A stretch of 41,370 nucleotides of DNA from an uncultured Bacteroidales bacterium (GCA_934717675.1 CAKUYZ010000010.1:1-41370), one strand, 5' to 3'. Counted from the first letter of the stretch, positions 16,505-25,970 are shown. Notes: generated from the sequence alone by a model not told the origin. A program made the numbers and translations.

Positions 16505-16560
16505 GGCTTGTGGACAGGCCAAGACGATAACGAACAAAACAAAAGGCTTATTTCATAACC

Positions 16561-17430
16561 ATGACCACACTACGCATCGCCGTCCAGACAAAAGGACGCC
16601 TTTTTGAGGAGACCATGACCATGCTCTCCGAGAGCAGCATCAAGATTGAGCAGAGCAAGCGCACGCTCCTCATCCCGGCGAAGAACTTCCCCGTGGAGAT
16701 TCTCTACCTCCGCGATGACGACATCCCGCAGGCCGTGGCGAGCGGCATTGCCGACGTGGGCATTGTGGGGGAGAATGAGTTTGAGGAGAGGCAGGAGGAC
16801 GCCGTCATTGTCCGTCGGCTAGACTTCAGCAAGTGCCGCCTCTCGCTCGCCATCCCCAAGGCGCAAGAGGCTGAATATCGCGCGCGCGGCCTCAAGTGGT
16901 TCGACGGCAAGAAGATCGCCACATCATACCCGGGCATCCTGAAGCGTTTCTTGGCCAGCAACGACATCAAGGCGGACGTGCACGTCATCACCGGCTCTGT
17001 CGAGATCGCCCCGGGTATCGGGCTGGCCGACTCCATTTTCGACATCGTGAGCTCAGGCTCCACGCTGGTGAGCAACAACCTTGTGGAGGTTGAGGTGGTG
17101 ATGCAGTCCGAGGCCGTGCTGATCGGCAACAAGGGCCTCTCCATTGAGAAACGCGAGATCCTCAACGAGCTGCTCTTCCGCTTCGACTCGTATAAAAACG
17201 CGGAGGGCAAGAAATATATCGTCTTGAACATCCGCACAGAGAAGTTGCCGGAGGTGGCCAAGCTGCTGCCAGGCCTCAAGGCCCCAACCATCACGGCCTT
17301 GGAGACCGATGGCTGGAGCTCCGTGGCGTCGGTCATTGAAGAGAAGCACTTCTGGGAGATAATAGGCAAGCTCAAGCACTTGGGCGCCGAGGGCATATTG
17401 GTGATGCCCATTGAGAAGATGATTTTGTAA
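16561..17430 (+). CDS. hisG: ATP phosphoribosyltransferase (long form)
   Basis: A 289-residue enzyme for the first step of histidine synthesis, joining ATP and PRPP. TLRIAVQTKGRLFEETMTML is the N-terminal signature, and APGIGLADSIFDIVSSGSTLVSNNL holds the PRPP-binding loop. The last 75 or so residues (from about 215) form the HisG_C regulatory domain, so this is the long, self-regulated, histidine-inhibited form that does not need HisZ. It starts 56 nt after the attenuator and ends 13 nt before the hisD-hisC gene. Confidence 0.96.
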   Translation: MTTLRIAVQTKGRLFEETMTMLSESSIKIEQSKRTLLIPAKNFPVEILYLRDDDIPQAVASGIADVGIVGENEFEERQEDAVIVRRLDFSKCRLSLAIPKAQEAEYRARGLKWFDGKKIATSYPGILKRFLASNDIKADVHVITGSVEIAPGIGLADSIFDIVSSGSTLVSNNLVEVEVVMQSEAVLIGNKGLSIEKREILNELLFRFDSYKNAEGKKYIVLNIRTEKLPEVAKLLPGLKAPTITALETDGWSSVASVIEEKHFWEIIGKLKHLGAEGILVMPIEKMIL

Positions 17431-17443
17431 GACGCAGAGAGCC

Positions 17444-19786
17444 ATGGAAATTGTCCGTTATCCCGATAAGGCCCGTTGGGCCGAAATTTTAAGCCGCCCG
17501 CACATTGACAACAGCAGCCTGACGCAGACCGTGACGGCGGTCATTGACCAGGTACGCGCCCGCGGAGACGAGGCCGTGAAGGAATATGAGGCCAAATTTG
17601 ACCACGCTCGGCTCGACGCCCTCCAGGTGACCGATGAGGAGTTTGAGCGCGCCGAGGCGGAGGTAGATCCCGAGCTTCGCTCCGCCATCATGACTGCGGC
17701 GCACAACATTGCCCTCTTCCACTCGGCGCAAGACACCCCGCTGCCAAGCGTCGAGACCATGAGGGGCGTGCGCTGCTGGCAGCGCGCAGTGCCCATTGAC
17801 CGCGTGGGGCTCTACATCCCTGGCGGCACGGCTCCGCTCTTCTCAACCGTGCTCATGCTAGCCCTGCCCGCCAAGATTGCCGGGTGCCCAGAGATTGTCA
17901 TGTGCACGCCGCCAAGGCCAGACGGCACCGTGAACCCCGTGGTGGCCGTGGCCGCCAAAGTGGCAGGCGTGTCGCGCCTCTTCAAAGTGGGCGGTGTGCA
18001 GGCCATCGCGGCCATGGCCTATGGCACGGAATCAGTCCCGCGGGTCTACAAGATTTTTGGCCCGGGAAACCAATACGTCACCGCGGCCAAACAGATGGTG
18101 AGCCTCCATCAGGTGGCCATAGACATGCCGGCAGGCCCCTCAGAGGTGGAGGTCATTGCTGACGAGACGGCCAACCCGCGCTTCGTGGCCGCCGACCTGC
18201 TCAGCCAGGCCGAGCATGGGGCCGACAGTCAGGCTCTGCTCATAACGTCTAGCCCTGAGCTGGCCGAGAAGGTGAATGACGAGGTCGAGAGGCAGCTCGA
18301 CGAGTTGAGCCGTCGGGAACTGACGGCCAAGAGCCTCGCGCACTCCAAGATAATTGTGGTGCGCGACTTTGAGGAGGTGATTGACCTCACCAACGAGTAT
18401 GCCCCGGAGCACCTTATAATACAGACAGCCAACCCTCGCGCCATAGCCGACCAGATCCGCAACGCCGGGTCTCTTTTCCTTGGTCACTTCACGCCCGAGA
18501 GCGCGGGAGACTACGCCAGCGGCACCAACCACACGCTGCCAACAAGCGGCTATGCCCACGCCTACAATGGCGTGAACCTGGACAGCTTCCGCAAGAAGAT
18601 GACCTATCAGGAGATTTCGGCCGAGGGCGTCAGGAATATAGCCCGGACGGTAGAGATCATGGCGCACAACGAGCAACTGACGGCCCACGAGGCTGCCATG
18701 CGCTTCCGCCGCGAAGAGGTTGAGAAAAAAGCCCCGGCTGCGCAGCCTGCCAAGGAGAGGTTCGACCTGCGCTGGGCGGTCAGGCCAAACATCCTCAAAC
18801 TCAAACCCTACGCCTGCGCGCGGTCGGAGTTCAAGGGCGAGGCCCGCGTCTTTATCGACGCCAATGAGAACCCCTACGGCACATATAACCGCTACCCCGA
18901 CCCGCTCCAAACTTCCATAAAAGAGAAATTGGCCAAAATCCGCGGCGTACGCCCGGGGCAGATAATGCTTGGCAACGGGTCGGATGAGCCCATTGACTTG
19001 GTCTACCGCGTCTTCTGCCGCCCCGGCGTTGACAACGTGGTGGCCATTGAGCCCACCTATGGAATGTATAAGGTGCAGGCCGACATCAATGGCGTGGAGT
19101 ATCGCCCCGTGACCCTGGGCCCCGACTTCTCGCTCGACGCAGACAGACTTCTCGCGGCCGTCGACGCCCAGACCAAGGCCATATGGCTATGCTCGCCAAA
19201 CAACCCTACAGCCAATGTCTTGAACAAGGCTCAAATGGCCAAGATAATCAACACGTTTGGCGGCATTGTGGTGGTAGACGAGGCGTATATTGACTTCGCG
19301 CCGGACGCCACGTGGCTCCATGAGTTGGACAAACACCCCAACATGATTGTCCTCCAGACTTTCTCCAAAGCGTGGGGGTTGGCCGGCCTGCGGTGCGGCG
19401 CGGCCTACGCTTCAGAAGAGATAATATCCATATTCAACAGCGTCAAATATCCCTACAATGTCAACACCCTGACGCAAAGAAAGGTGGAAGAGGCCCTGGA
19501 CAATGTGGGCGAGAAAGACAAGCGCGTGGCGGAGATCTTGGCCTCGAGGGGCGAGATGGCCAAGGCGTTGGCCGAGATCCCGTGTGTGAGGGCTGTGTAT
19601 CCGTCAGACGCTAATTTCGTCTTGGCGCAGTTTGACGACGCGGACAAGACGTATGAGTGGCTGCTCTCCCGCGGCATCGTGACGCGAAACCGCAACAGGG
19701 TCAGTCTCTGCGGCGGCTGCATCCGCATAACGGTGGGCACGCCAGCGGAAGACGCGGAACTCTTTGCCGCGCTCCGGGAACTATGA
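17444..19786 (+). CDS. hisDC: Fused histidinol dehydrogenase / histidinol-phosphate aminotransferase
   Basis: A single uninterrupted 780-residue frame. Residues 1 to about 425 are a full HisD (E. coli HisD is 434): VGLYIPGGTAPLFSTV, DMPAGPSEV, LLSQAEHGADSQ (Zn-binding Gln/His), YAPEHL (catalytic Glu-His) and GTNHTLPTSGYAHAYNG. A linker of about 15-20 residues, EEVEKKAPAAQPAKE, leads to a full HisC (about 440-780): NENPYGTYNRYPDP, LGNGSDEPIDL, SPNNPTAN, DEAYIDFA, and TFSKAWGLAGLRCG with the PLP lysine. No internal start codon suits a separate HisC. HisC makes histidinol phosphate, HisB removes the phosphate and HisD oxidises histidinol, so the fusion joins the steps either side of HisB. In related bacteria hisD and hisC are adjacent separate genes, so a simple stop-codon loss could have produced this. 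Confidence 0.92.
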   Translation: MEIVRYPDKARWAEILSRPHIDNSSLTQTVTAVIDQVRARGDEAVKEYEAKFDHARLDALQVTDEEFERAEAEVDPELRSAIMTAAHNIALFHSAQDTPLPSVETMRGVRCWQRAVPIDRVGLYIPGGTAPLFSTVLMLALPAKIAGCPEIVMCTPPRPDGTVNPVVAVAAKVAGVSRLFKVGGVQAIAAMAYGTESVPRVYKIFGPGNQYVTAAKQMVSLHQVAIDMPAGPSEVEVIADETANPRFVAADLLSQAEHGADSQALLITSSPELAEKVNDEVERQLDELSRRELTAKSLAHSKIIVVRDFEEVIDLTNEYAPEHLIIQTANPRAIADQIRNAGSLFLGHFTPESAGDYASGTNHTLPTSGYAHAYNGVNLDSFRKKMTYQEISAEGVRNIARTVEIMAHNEQLTAHEAAMRFRREEVEKKAPAAQPAKERFDLRWAVRPNILKLKPYACARSEFKGEARVFIDANENPYGTYNRYPDPLQTSIKEKLAKIRGVRPGQIMLGNGSDEPIDLVYRVFCRPGVDNVVAIEPTYGMYKVQADINGVEYRPVTLGPDFSLDADRLLAAVDAQTKAIWLCSPNNPTANVLNKAQMAKIINTFGGIVVVDEAYIDFAPDATWLHELDKHPNMIVLQTFSKAWGLAGLRCGAAYASEEIISIFNSVKYPYNVNTLTQRKVEEALDNVGEKDKRVAEILASRGEMAKALAEIPCVRAVYPSDANFVLAQFDDADKTYEWLLSRGIVTRNRNRVSLCGGCIRITVGTPAEDAELFAALREL

Positions 19787-19816
19787 CGCTAACAGAACAA
19801 GCAGAGTGAAGAAAAA

Positions 19817-20962
19817 ATGGCAAGACACATACTTTTCATAGACCGCGACGGCACCCTTGTCAAAGAGCCGCCCACCGAAGAGATCCGCTCTTTCGGCGAC
19901 ATTGAGTTCGTGCCGGGGGCGTTGCGAAACCTCAGCTTCATTGCCAGGCATACGGACTTTGAGCTTGTCTTGGTCTCCAACCAAGACGGCCTCGGCACGC
20001 CGGCCTACCCGTGCGAGGTCTTCCGGCCGCTCCACGACTTCATAATCCGCACTTTCGAGGGAGAGGGCGTGAGGTTCTCAGCGCAGCATATTGACGGTCA
20101 TAGCTCGGCGGACAATTCGCCTTTCCGCAAGCCCGGCACCGCCATGCTTACGGAATATATGGACGGCTCTGTGGGCATGGACGGGAGCTACGTCATTGGC
20201 GACCGCGAGACCGACGCCCAGCTGGCGCGCAACCTCGGCTGCAAGGCCATCATATTGGCCAATCCCGCCCTCACGAGCAAAGACCCGTCAAACAGCTTCT
20301 CCGCCAGGCCGGCAGAAGGCACCGACGACAGGGTGGCCTACGTCTCGTCTTGGGATCAGGTGGCCGAGTTGCTCTATGCCGGCCGCCGCTTGGCCGAAGT
20401 GAGGCGGACCACGAAAGAGACCGACATCTACGTGAGGCTCGACCTTGACGGCACAGGACGTTGCGACATATCCACTGGCCTTGGTTTCTTTGACCATATG
20501 CTGGAGCAGATTGGCAAACATTCAAGTTCCGACCTCACAGTCCATGTGAAAGGAGACCTTGACGTGGATGAGCATCATACCATAGAAGACACCGCGCTGG
20601 CCCTTGGCGAGGCCATCCGCAAGGCGTTGGGAGACAAGCGCGGCATTGCCCGCTACGGCTTCTGCCTGCCCATGGACGACTGCCTGTGCCAAGTGGCCAT
20701 AGATTTTGGCGGCCGGCCTTGGCTGGTCTTCGACGCGGAGTTTCATCGCGAGAAGATTGGCGAAATGCCCACAGAGATGTTCCTCCATTTCTTCAAGAGC
20801 TTGTCAGACGCGGCCATGATGAACCTCAACATCAAGGCCGAAGGGCAAAACGAGCATCACAAGATCGAGGGAATTTTCAAGGCCTTGGCGCGCTCCATCA
20901 AGATGGCCAAGGCCCGCGACATTGAGAACTTCCAGTTGCCCAGCACCAAGGGCGCATTGTAG
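19817..20962 (+). CDS. hisB: Bifunctional histidinol phosphatase / imidazoleglycerol-phosphate dehydratase
   Basis: A 381-residue two-domain enzyme. Residues 1-165 are a HAD-type histidinol-phosphatase: FIDRDGTLVKEPP (nucleophile Asp), LVSNQDG, GDRETDAQLARNLG. From about residue 195 it is IGP dehydratase: VRLDLDGTGRCDISTGLGFFDHMLEQIGKHS, DEHHTIEDTALALGEA, and HHKIEGIFKALARSIK with the metal-binding histidines. The N-B fusion is known from enterobacteria and Bacteroidetes. It follows the hisD-hisC fusion by 30 nt, so HisD, C and both HisB activities reside in two polypeptides. Confidence 0.95.
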   Translation: MARHILFIDRDGTLVKEPPTEEIRSFGDIEFVPGALRNLSFIARHTDFELVLVSNQDGLGTPAYPCEVFRPLHDFIIRTFEGEGVRFSAQHIDGHSSADNSPFRKPGTAMLTEYMDGSVGMDGSYVIGDRETDAQLARNLGCKAIILANPALTSKDPSNSFSARPAEGTDDRVAYVSSWDQVAELLYAGRRLAEVRRTTKETDIYVRLDLDGTGRCDISTGLGFFDHMLEQIGKHSSSDLTVHVKGDLDVDEHHTIEDTALALGEAIRKALGDKRGIARYGFCLPMDDCLCQVAIDFGGRPWLVFDAEFHREKIGEMPTEMFLHFFKSLSDAAMMNLNIKAEGQNEHHKIEGIFKALARSIKMAKARDIENFQLPSTKGAL

Positions 20963-20972
20963 CAATAGAGGA

Positions 20973-21797
20973 ATGGCAGAGACATCATTCGCCCGCGTCA
21001 TACACCTGACGGAGACCGCGTCAACAAGTGACGAGTTGCGCCGCATGGCGGACCGTGGCGAGGCGCCGGACGACTTCACCACCATCATTGCCGACTTTCA
21101 GACGGCCGGCCGCGGGCAGGTGGGTAACCATTGGGAGAGCGAGGCAGGGCAAAACCTGCTGCTCTCCACCATTTTGCGTCCCAAAGGGGTTGACGTGTCG
21201 CGCCAATTCCTGCTGTCCATGGCTGTGTCTTTGGCCGTGACCGACGCCCTTGCCACCGTGTTGCCGGCCCATGCGCAACCGCTGCTCAAAATCAAGTGGC
21301 CCAACGACATATATGTGGCCCATGGCAAGATGGTTGGCATATTGGTGGAGAATCGCCTACGAGGGCGTGAGATTGCCGACGTCATTGTGGGTGCCGGAGT
21401 GAATGTCAACCAGACCATTTTCCGCTCCAATGCCCCCAACCCGCTGTCCGTCAAAAACGTCAAAGGCCAAGACACAGATGTCATGACCTTGGCTCATGCC
21501 CTTCTGCGTAGCCTCAGGCTGCGCATGGGGTTTCTTGCTGATGGCCGCGAGGCCGACTTGGCCAGAGAATACATGACCAAACTCTACAATGCCGATGGCG
21601 ACCTCCACCCCTTTGCCGACGCTCACGGCCGTTTCCTCGGCCGCATAATATCCGTGGCGCCCGATGGCCGTCTGACGCTCGAGACCGAGGCTGGCGAGAG
21701 GAGGCAATATACCTTTAAGGAGGTGGAGCACGTGGTGCCTACACCCCACGGCCCAGTCACGCCCAACCTTGAGGCCCGTGACGGCCGCGCAATCTGA
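20973..21797 (+). CDS. birA: Biotin--[acetyl-CoA-carboxylase] ligase
   Basis: A 274-residue protein starting at the ATG of MAETSFARVIHLTETASTSD; an upstream in-frame ATG lies inside hisB and is unlikely. FQTAGRGQVGNHWESEAGQN is the biotinyl-5'-AMP loop (GRGQ.G...W.S..G.N), and LLKIKWPNDIYVAHGKMVGIL is the catalytic lysine region. There is no N-terminal helix-turn-helix, so it is the monofunctional ligase and not a BirA repressor. It attaches biotin to carboxyl-carrier proteins. It follows hisB by only 10 nt and is probably co-transcribed with his, with no clear metabolic link. Confidence 0.93.
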   Translation: MAETSFARVIHLTETASTSDELRRMADRGEAPDDFTTIIADFQTAGRGQVGNHWESEAGQNLLLSTILRPKGVDVSRQFLLSMAVSLAVTDALATVLPAHAQPLLKIKWPNDIYVAHGKMVGILVENRLRGREIADVIVGAGVNVNQTIFRSNAPNPLSVKNVKGQDTDVMTLAHALLRSLRLRMGFLADGREADLAREYMTKLYNADGDLHPFADAHGRFLGRIISVAPDGRLTLETEAGERRQYTFKEVEHVVPTPHGPVTPNLEARDGRAI

Positions 21798-21829
21798 CAG
21801 ACAAAACAACAAACACCCAGACACCGCAT

Positions 21830-23368
21830 ATGCTCGTCAAGACCTACGGCTCCGCAGTGAGCGGCATAGACGCCTTCACAGTCACGATGGAGGTGAACAT
21901 AACGCCCGGAATACGCTTTTTCATTGTCGGCCTGCCAGACAGCGCCGTCAAGGAGAGCGAGCAACGCGTGGAGAGCGCTATACACGAAAACGGTTGGCGT
22001 TACCCGCAGCAGCGCATTGTCATCAACATGGCTCCGGCCGACATCCGCAAAGAAGGCTCGGCCTATGACTTGCCGCTCGCCGTGGGAATATTGGCGGCCT
22101 CGGGGCAATGCTCCACCGAGCGGCTGCAACGCTACGTAATGATGGGCGAGCTGCAGCTCGACGGCGCCTTGAGGCCCGTCAAGGGTGTGCTGCCCATGGC
22201 GCTTAAGGCCAAGGAAGAAGGTTTTGAGGGGTTCATATTGCCAAAAGGAAACGCCAAAGAGGCCGCCGTGGTGGATGGGTTCAAAGTCTTTGGGGCGGAC
22301 AATCTCAAAGAGGTTGTGGAATTTTTGGCAGACGAGTCCGTCTTGCGCCCCACGGTGGTGGATGTGAAAGCAGAATTTGAACGTGCCGAGGCCGATAACT
22401 TATTGGACTTTGCCGACGTCAAAGGGCAGGAGAACGTCAAGAGGGCGTTGGAGATTGCTGCGGCGGGTGGTCACAATGTGTTGCTCATTGGCTCCCCGGG
22501 GTCGGGCAAGAGCATGATGGCCAAACGATTGCCGAGCATCATGCCGCCTCTCACTATGGACGAGGCCCTCGAAGCCACCAAGATACACTCCGTGGCGGGC
22601 AACATACGGGCCGATGGCGGCCTCATGACCGTCCGACCGTTTCGCAGCCCCCACCACACCATATCCGACGTGGCCCTCGTGGGCGGGGGCTCCTACCCGC
22701 AGCCTGGCGAAATAAGCTTGGCGCACAACGGCGTCCTTTTCCTAGACGAGCTGCCAGAGTTCAAGAGGACGGTCTTGGAGGTGATGCGCCAGCCGCTCGA
22801 GGACCGCAAGATTGTCATCTCCCGCTCCCGCTTCAGCGTTGAATATCCCGCCTCTTTCATGCTCGTGGCCTCAATGAACCCTTGCCCTTGCGGTTATTAT
22901 AACCATCCCGACAGGCATTGCACGTGTGGCGAGGGCCAAGTGCGCAAATACCTAGGACGAATATCCGGCCCCCTGCTGGACAGGATCGATTTGCATATTG
23001 AGGTTGTGCCGGTGCCCATAGGCAAGCTTAATGACGCGGCGCCAGGCGAGCCCAGCTCAGCCATACGCCAGAGGGTCATTGAGGCGCGAGCCGTGCAGAG
23101 CCGTCGCTTCGCGCGCTCCAAGGGTGTCCACTGCAATGCGCAGATGACGCCCAGGATGCTCAGCACCTACGCCCGCCCCGATGAGCAAGGCCAGGCCGTC
23201 CTCAAAACGGCTATGAACCAACTGCACCTCTCGGCCCGAGCCTATGACAGAATCCTGAAAGTGGCGCGCACCATAGCGGACTTGGACAAAAGCGAAGCCG
23301 TGCTGGCCAAACACGTGGCAGAAGCCATACAGTACCGTTCGTTAGATCGCGAGACGTGGGGGAGGTGA
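21830..23368 (+). CDS. comM: ComM/YifB-family AAA+ protein
   Basis: A 512-residue Mg-chelatase-like AAA+ ATPase. It has an N-terminal Lon-like domain (residues 1-170), Walker A in LLIGSPGSGKSMMAKRLP, Walker B in NGVLFLDELPEF, SPHHTISDVALVGGG, the cysteine-containing SMNPCPCGYYNHPDRHCTCG, and a C-terminal Mg_chelatase_C domain. The family acts as a helicase in branch migration during natural transformation. The gene is intact. Its last 66 nt, through the stop codon, are duplicated 4.4 kb downstream, and the sequence turns AT-rich directly after the stop. Confidence 0.93.
   Translation: MLVKTYGSAVSGIDAFTVTMEVNITPGIRFFIVGLPDSAVKESEQRVESAIHENGWRYPQQRIVINMAPADIRKEGSAYDLPLAVGILAASGQCSTERLQRYVMMGELQLDGALRPVKGVLPMALKAKEEGFEGFILPKGNAKEAAVVDGFKVFGADNLKEVVEFLADESVLRPTVVDVKAEFERAEADNLLDFADVKGQENVKRALEIAAAGGHNVLLIGSPGSGKSMMAKRLPSIMPPLTMDEALEATKIHSVAGNIRADGGLMTVRPFRSPHHTISDVALVGGGSYPQPGEISLAHNGVLFLDELPEFKRTVLEVMRQPLEDRKIVISRSRFSVEYPASFMLVASMNPCPCGYYNHPDRHCTCGEGQVRKYLGRISGPLLDRIDLHIEVVPVPIGKLNDAAPGEPSSAIRQRVIEARAVQSRRFARSKGVHCNAQMTPRMLSTYARPDEQGQAVLKTAMNQLHLSARAYDRILKVARTIADLDKSEAVLAKHVAEAIQYRSLDRETWGR
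23303..23368 (+). repeat. Direct repeat, left copy (comM 3' end)
   Basis: The final 22 codons of comM including TGA. It matches 27778-27843 at 64 of 66 positions (GAA/GAG and ATA/ATG). Similarity stops exactly at the stop codon on one side and at a codon boundary 66 nt earlier on the other. Confidence 0.95.
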
Positions 23369-23422
23369 GAACATATACAGCTGCCGGAAAAGAAGTTGAT
23401 AATACGATTAAACAACGCAAGC

Positions 23423-24964
23423 GTGACTCAAGCATTTGATAATAACAAGCGTATTGCAAAGAATACGTTGATGCTCTATTTCAGGATGCTGGTAATGATG
23501 GTCGTGACCTTTTTCACGTCTCGAGTGATACTCAGCACACTTGGAGTGGAAGACTTCGGCATTCAGAACGTTGTGGGTGGGTTTGTTACTATGTTTTCGA
23601 TGCTTAGCGGCTCGCTTTCTACGGCCATAAGCAGATTTATTACTTTTGAGTTGGGCAAGGGCGACCAGAAAAAGCTTGCAACAGTGTTCTCAACTGGCGT
23701 GAACATCCAAATCGGGATGTCTTTGGTGGTAGTTGTTGTTGCGGAAGCTGTTGGAATATGGTTTCTAAACGCCAAGATGAACATTCCGGCAGAAAGGCTG
23801 GAGGCCGCCAACTGGGTGTTCCAGTGTGCCATCTTGACCTTTGTGCTGGGACTATTAAGTGTTCCATACAATGCGGCAATAATAGCTCATGAAAAAATGT
23901 CGGCGTTCGCATATATCAGCGTGGTTGAAGTTACCCTCAAACTTGTAATAGTATATATGTTGGCCGTCTCTCCATTTGACCGTTTGAAAACATATGCCGT
24001 GCTCTTGTTTTGCGTTAGTGTGGTGATACGGTTTATATATGGCTTCTATTGCAAACGAAATTTTGAAGAATGCACATATCACTTCATCATAGATAGGCCG
24101 ATTCTGAAGGAAATGACGGCTTTTGCGGGATGGAATTTACTGGGGAACGGGGCTTTCTTGCTTAACACGCAAGGTGTCAACATATTGATGAATATGTATT
24201 TCGGCGTGGCAGTCAATGCGGCTCGCGGGGTGGCAGCTCAAGTAGATGCGGCAGTGAAGCAGTTTGTCACAAACTTTACTACTGCGGTGAATCCGCAGAT
24301 AACCAAATCTTTTGCACAGGGAGATCTGGAGTATATGCATAAGTTAGTTTGTAGAAGTGCAAAATTCTCAGCGTTTCTAATGCTTTACTTTGCCGTCCCT
24401 CTTATTTTAGAAGCAGATACAGTGTTGACGATATGGTTGCAAACTGTGCCTGGGTATACTGCGACATTTTTGCGATGGATTATCATATCAACCTTTGTCG
24501 ATTCTGTTTTAGCCAACTCGTTGGTCACCTCCATGTTTGCCACCGGCAATATCAAGAGATATCAGATAACTGTAACAATTGTCGGAGGTTTGGTATTCCC
24601 GCTGACTTGGGTTACTTTTGCCTTAGGTATGCCGCCTTATGCGGGTTATGTCATATACTTTGCAGTATATAGCATCCTTCTCGGCGTTCGTCTTTATATG
24701 CTCAAGGGGATGGTAAGATTGCCAGTTGTCATGTATGTGAGGGAGGTTTTGTGTAGGGTTATTCCTATAATTGCCATCTCTTTCTCTGTGACATGTTTAA
24801 TATGCTTTGTTATGGAGCCCGGGTTGGTGAGGTTGTTGTCTGTGTGCCTGCTAAGTGCGGTAGTCACGTCCATAGCTGAACTTTGCATCGGGTTGAGCAA
24901 GGGTGAACGCCAGTTTGTTTTTGAAAAAATTAGGACTTTGAGAACCTTAGGGAAAAAGCACTGA
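23423..24964 (+). CDS. Polysaccharide flippase (Wzx/MATE-like, MOP superfamily)
   Basis: About 513 residues with roughly a dozen hydrophobic helices, opening NNKRIAKNTLMLYFRMLVMM, typical of oligosaccharide flippases of Bacteroidetes capsule loci; GVEDFGIQNVVGGFVTMFSML and QGVNILMNMYFGVAVNAARGVA are further family-like stretches. No ATG precedes this motif. GTG at 23423 gives a natural N terminus, and TTG at 23396 is the alternative. The protein would flip lipid-linked oligosaccharide units across the inner membrane. It is the first gene of the AT-rich cassette, 54 nt after comM. No glycosyltransferase or polymerase accompanies it. Confidence 0.85.
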   Translation: MTQAFDNNKRIAKNTLMLYFRMLVMMVVTFFTSRVILSTLGVEDFGIQNVVGGFVTMFSMLSGSLSTAISRFITFELGKGDQKKLATVFSTGVNIQIGMSLVVVVVAEAVGIWFLNAKMNIPAERLEAANWVFQCAILTFVLGLLSVPYNAAIIAHEKMSAFAYISVVEVTLKLVIVYMLAVSPFDRLKTYAVLLFCVSVVIRFIYGFYCKRNFEECTYHFIIDRPILKEMTAFAGWNLLGNGAFLLNTQGVNILMNMYFGVAVNAARGVAAQVDAAVKQFVTNFTTAVNPQITKSFAQGDLEYMHKLVCRSAKFSAFLMLYFAVPLILEADTVLTIWLQTVPGYTATFLRWIIISTFVDSVLANSLVTSMFATGNIKRYQITVTIVGGLVFPLTWVTFALGMPPYAGYVIYFAVYSILLGVRLYMLKGMVRLPVVMYVREVLCRVIPIIAISFSVTCLICFVMEPGLVRLLSVCLLSAVVTSIAELCIGLSKGERQFVFEKIRTLRTLGKKH

Positions 24965-24975
24965 TTCGATGCGAG

Positions 24976-24997
24976 AAAGGTTCACATTAGAACCTTT
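24976..24997 (+). terminator. Possible terminator after the flippase gene
   Basis: AAAGGTTC (24976-24983) pairs perfectly with GAACCTTT (24990-24997) around a 6-nt loop and is followed by GATTTTAG. The stem is AT-rich and the T tract short, so it may be weak. It lies 11 nt after the flippase stop, in a 169-nt gap that otherwise shows nothing recognisable before the SDR gene. Confidence 0.45.
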
Positions 24998-25133
24998 GAT
25001 TTTAGGGATTCTGTCTTCTGTTTCCCTAAAAAAATAGTGAAGTTTATGTCGGTGAAGTTCATTAATCTCTTCTGCTAACATTGTCGTTTGCAATGAAGTT
25101 AACCAATAATGTTCGACAAAAGAAAGTTGTTAA

Positions 25134-25970
25134 TTGATGAGCGCTAGATCCAAGTTGAAGCATGCAGTTTCACGCCTGTTTCATAGATTTAAAAGGCCAA
25201 TTTACGCCAATATAAGTTATTTGTCACCCAATAATCAACTCGTAGGCAAGAAAATCATTGTCACAGGTGGCGGCCGTGGCCTAGGCTATGCAATGGCGAA
25301 GAAATTTGTTGCAGAGGGGGCTGATGTTCTGGTTGCGGGAAGAAACGATAGAAATCTTGAGCAAAGTGCAAGGGAGATAGGGTGCAAGTGGTTGCGATTG
25401 GATGTCCAAGACATATCTTCTTTCGAGGGCTTCGTTGACATGGCTGACGAAATGTTGTGCGGTGTGAATTGCTTAGTGAATAATGCAGGTATCTCTTTGC
25501 ACGAACGTGGTTTTCTTGACGTGTCAGCAAATCAGTTTGATGCGCAGTTTGATACAAATCTGAAAGGCTCTTTCTTTTTGACTCAGGCGTTTATTAGGAA
25601 GTGTAGTGGCAGGGAATCCGAAGGTGTGAAAAATATACTTTTCACTTCTTCCGAGACAGGTGTGACTGTTGACGAGCGTCCCTATGGGTTGACGAAAGCC
25701 GCGATTAACAGCCTTGTTCAGGGACTTGCCTATCGATACGTGAATGATGGCTATCGCATCAATGCGGTAGCCCCAGGGGTCACGATTTCTGATATGGTTG
25801 GTGGTGATGTAAATGGCAATTTGCGTTATGGCAATATTACCAATCGTTATTATCTTCCTGAAGAGGTGGCTGAGGTTGCGTGCTTCTTGTTGTCCGATGC
25901 CTCAAATTGCCTTAACGGTCAGATATTGGTATGTAATGAGGGAAAAACAATCAATGCGAGGTGGAGGTAG
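25134..25970 (+). CDS. Short-chain dehydrogenase/reductase
   Basis: A 278-residue classical SDR with a 40-residue basic N-terminal extension (MMSARSKLKHAVSRLFHRF). The Rossmann motif is VTGGGRGLGYAM, then NNAG in CLVNNAGISL, a catalytic Ser in FTSSETG, and an active-site region RPYGLTKAAIN in which YxxxK is kept. INAVAPGVT and a C-terminal GQILVCNEGKTI follow. It is likely an NAD(P)-dependent keto-reductase acting on the product of the ThDP enzyme encoded 47 nt downstream, perhaps in making an unusual sugar or side chain for the polysaccharide. The substrate is not deducible. It is AT-rich like the rest of the cassette. Confidence 0.85.
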   Translation: MMSARSKLKHAVSRLFHRFKRPIYANISYLSPNNQLVGKKIIVTGGGRGLGYAMAKKFVAEGADVLVAGRNDRNLEQSAREIGCKWLRLDVQDISSFEGFVDMADEMLCGVNCLVNNAGISLHERGFLDVSANQFDAQFDTNLKGSFFLTQAFIRKCSGRESEGVKNILFTSSETGVTVDERPYGLTKAAINSLVQGLAYRYVNDGYRINAVAPGVTISDMVGGDVNGNLRYGNITNRYYLPEEVAEVACFLLSDASNCLNGQILVCNEGKTINARWR

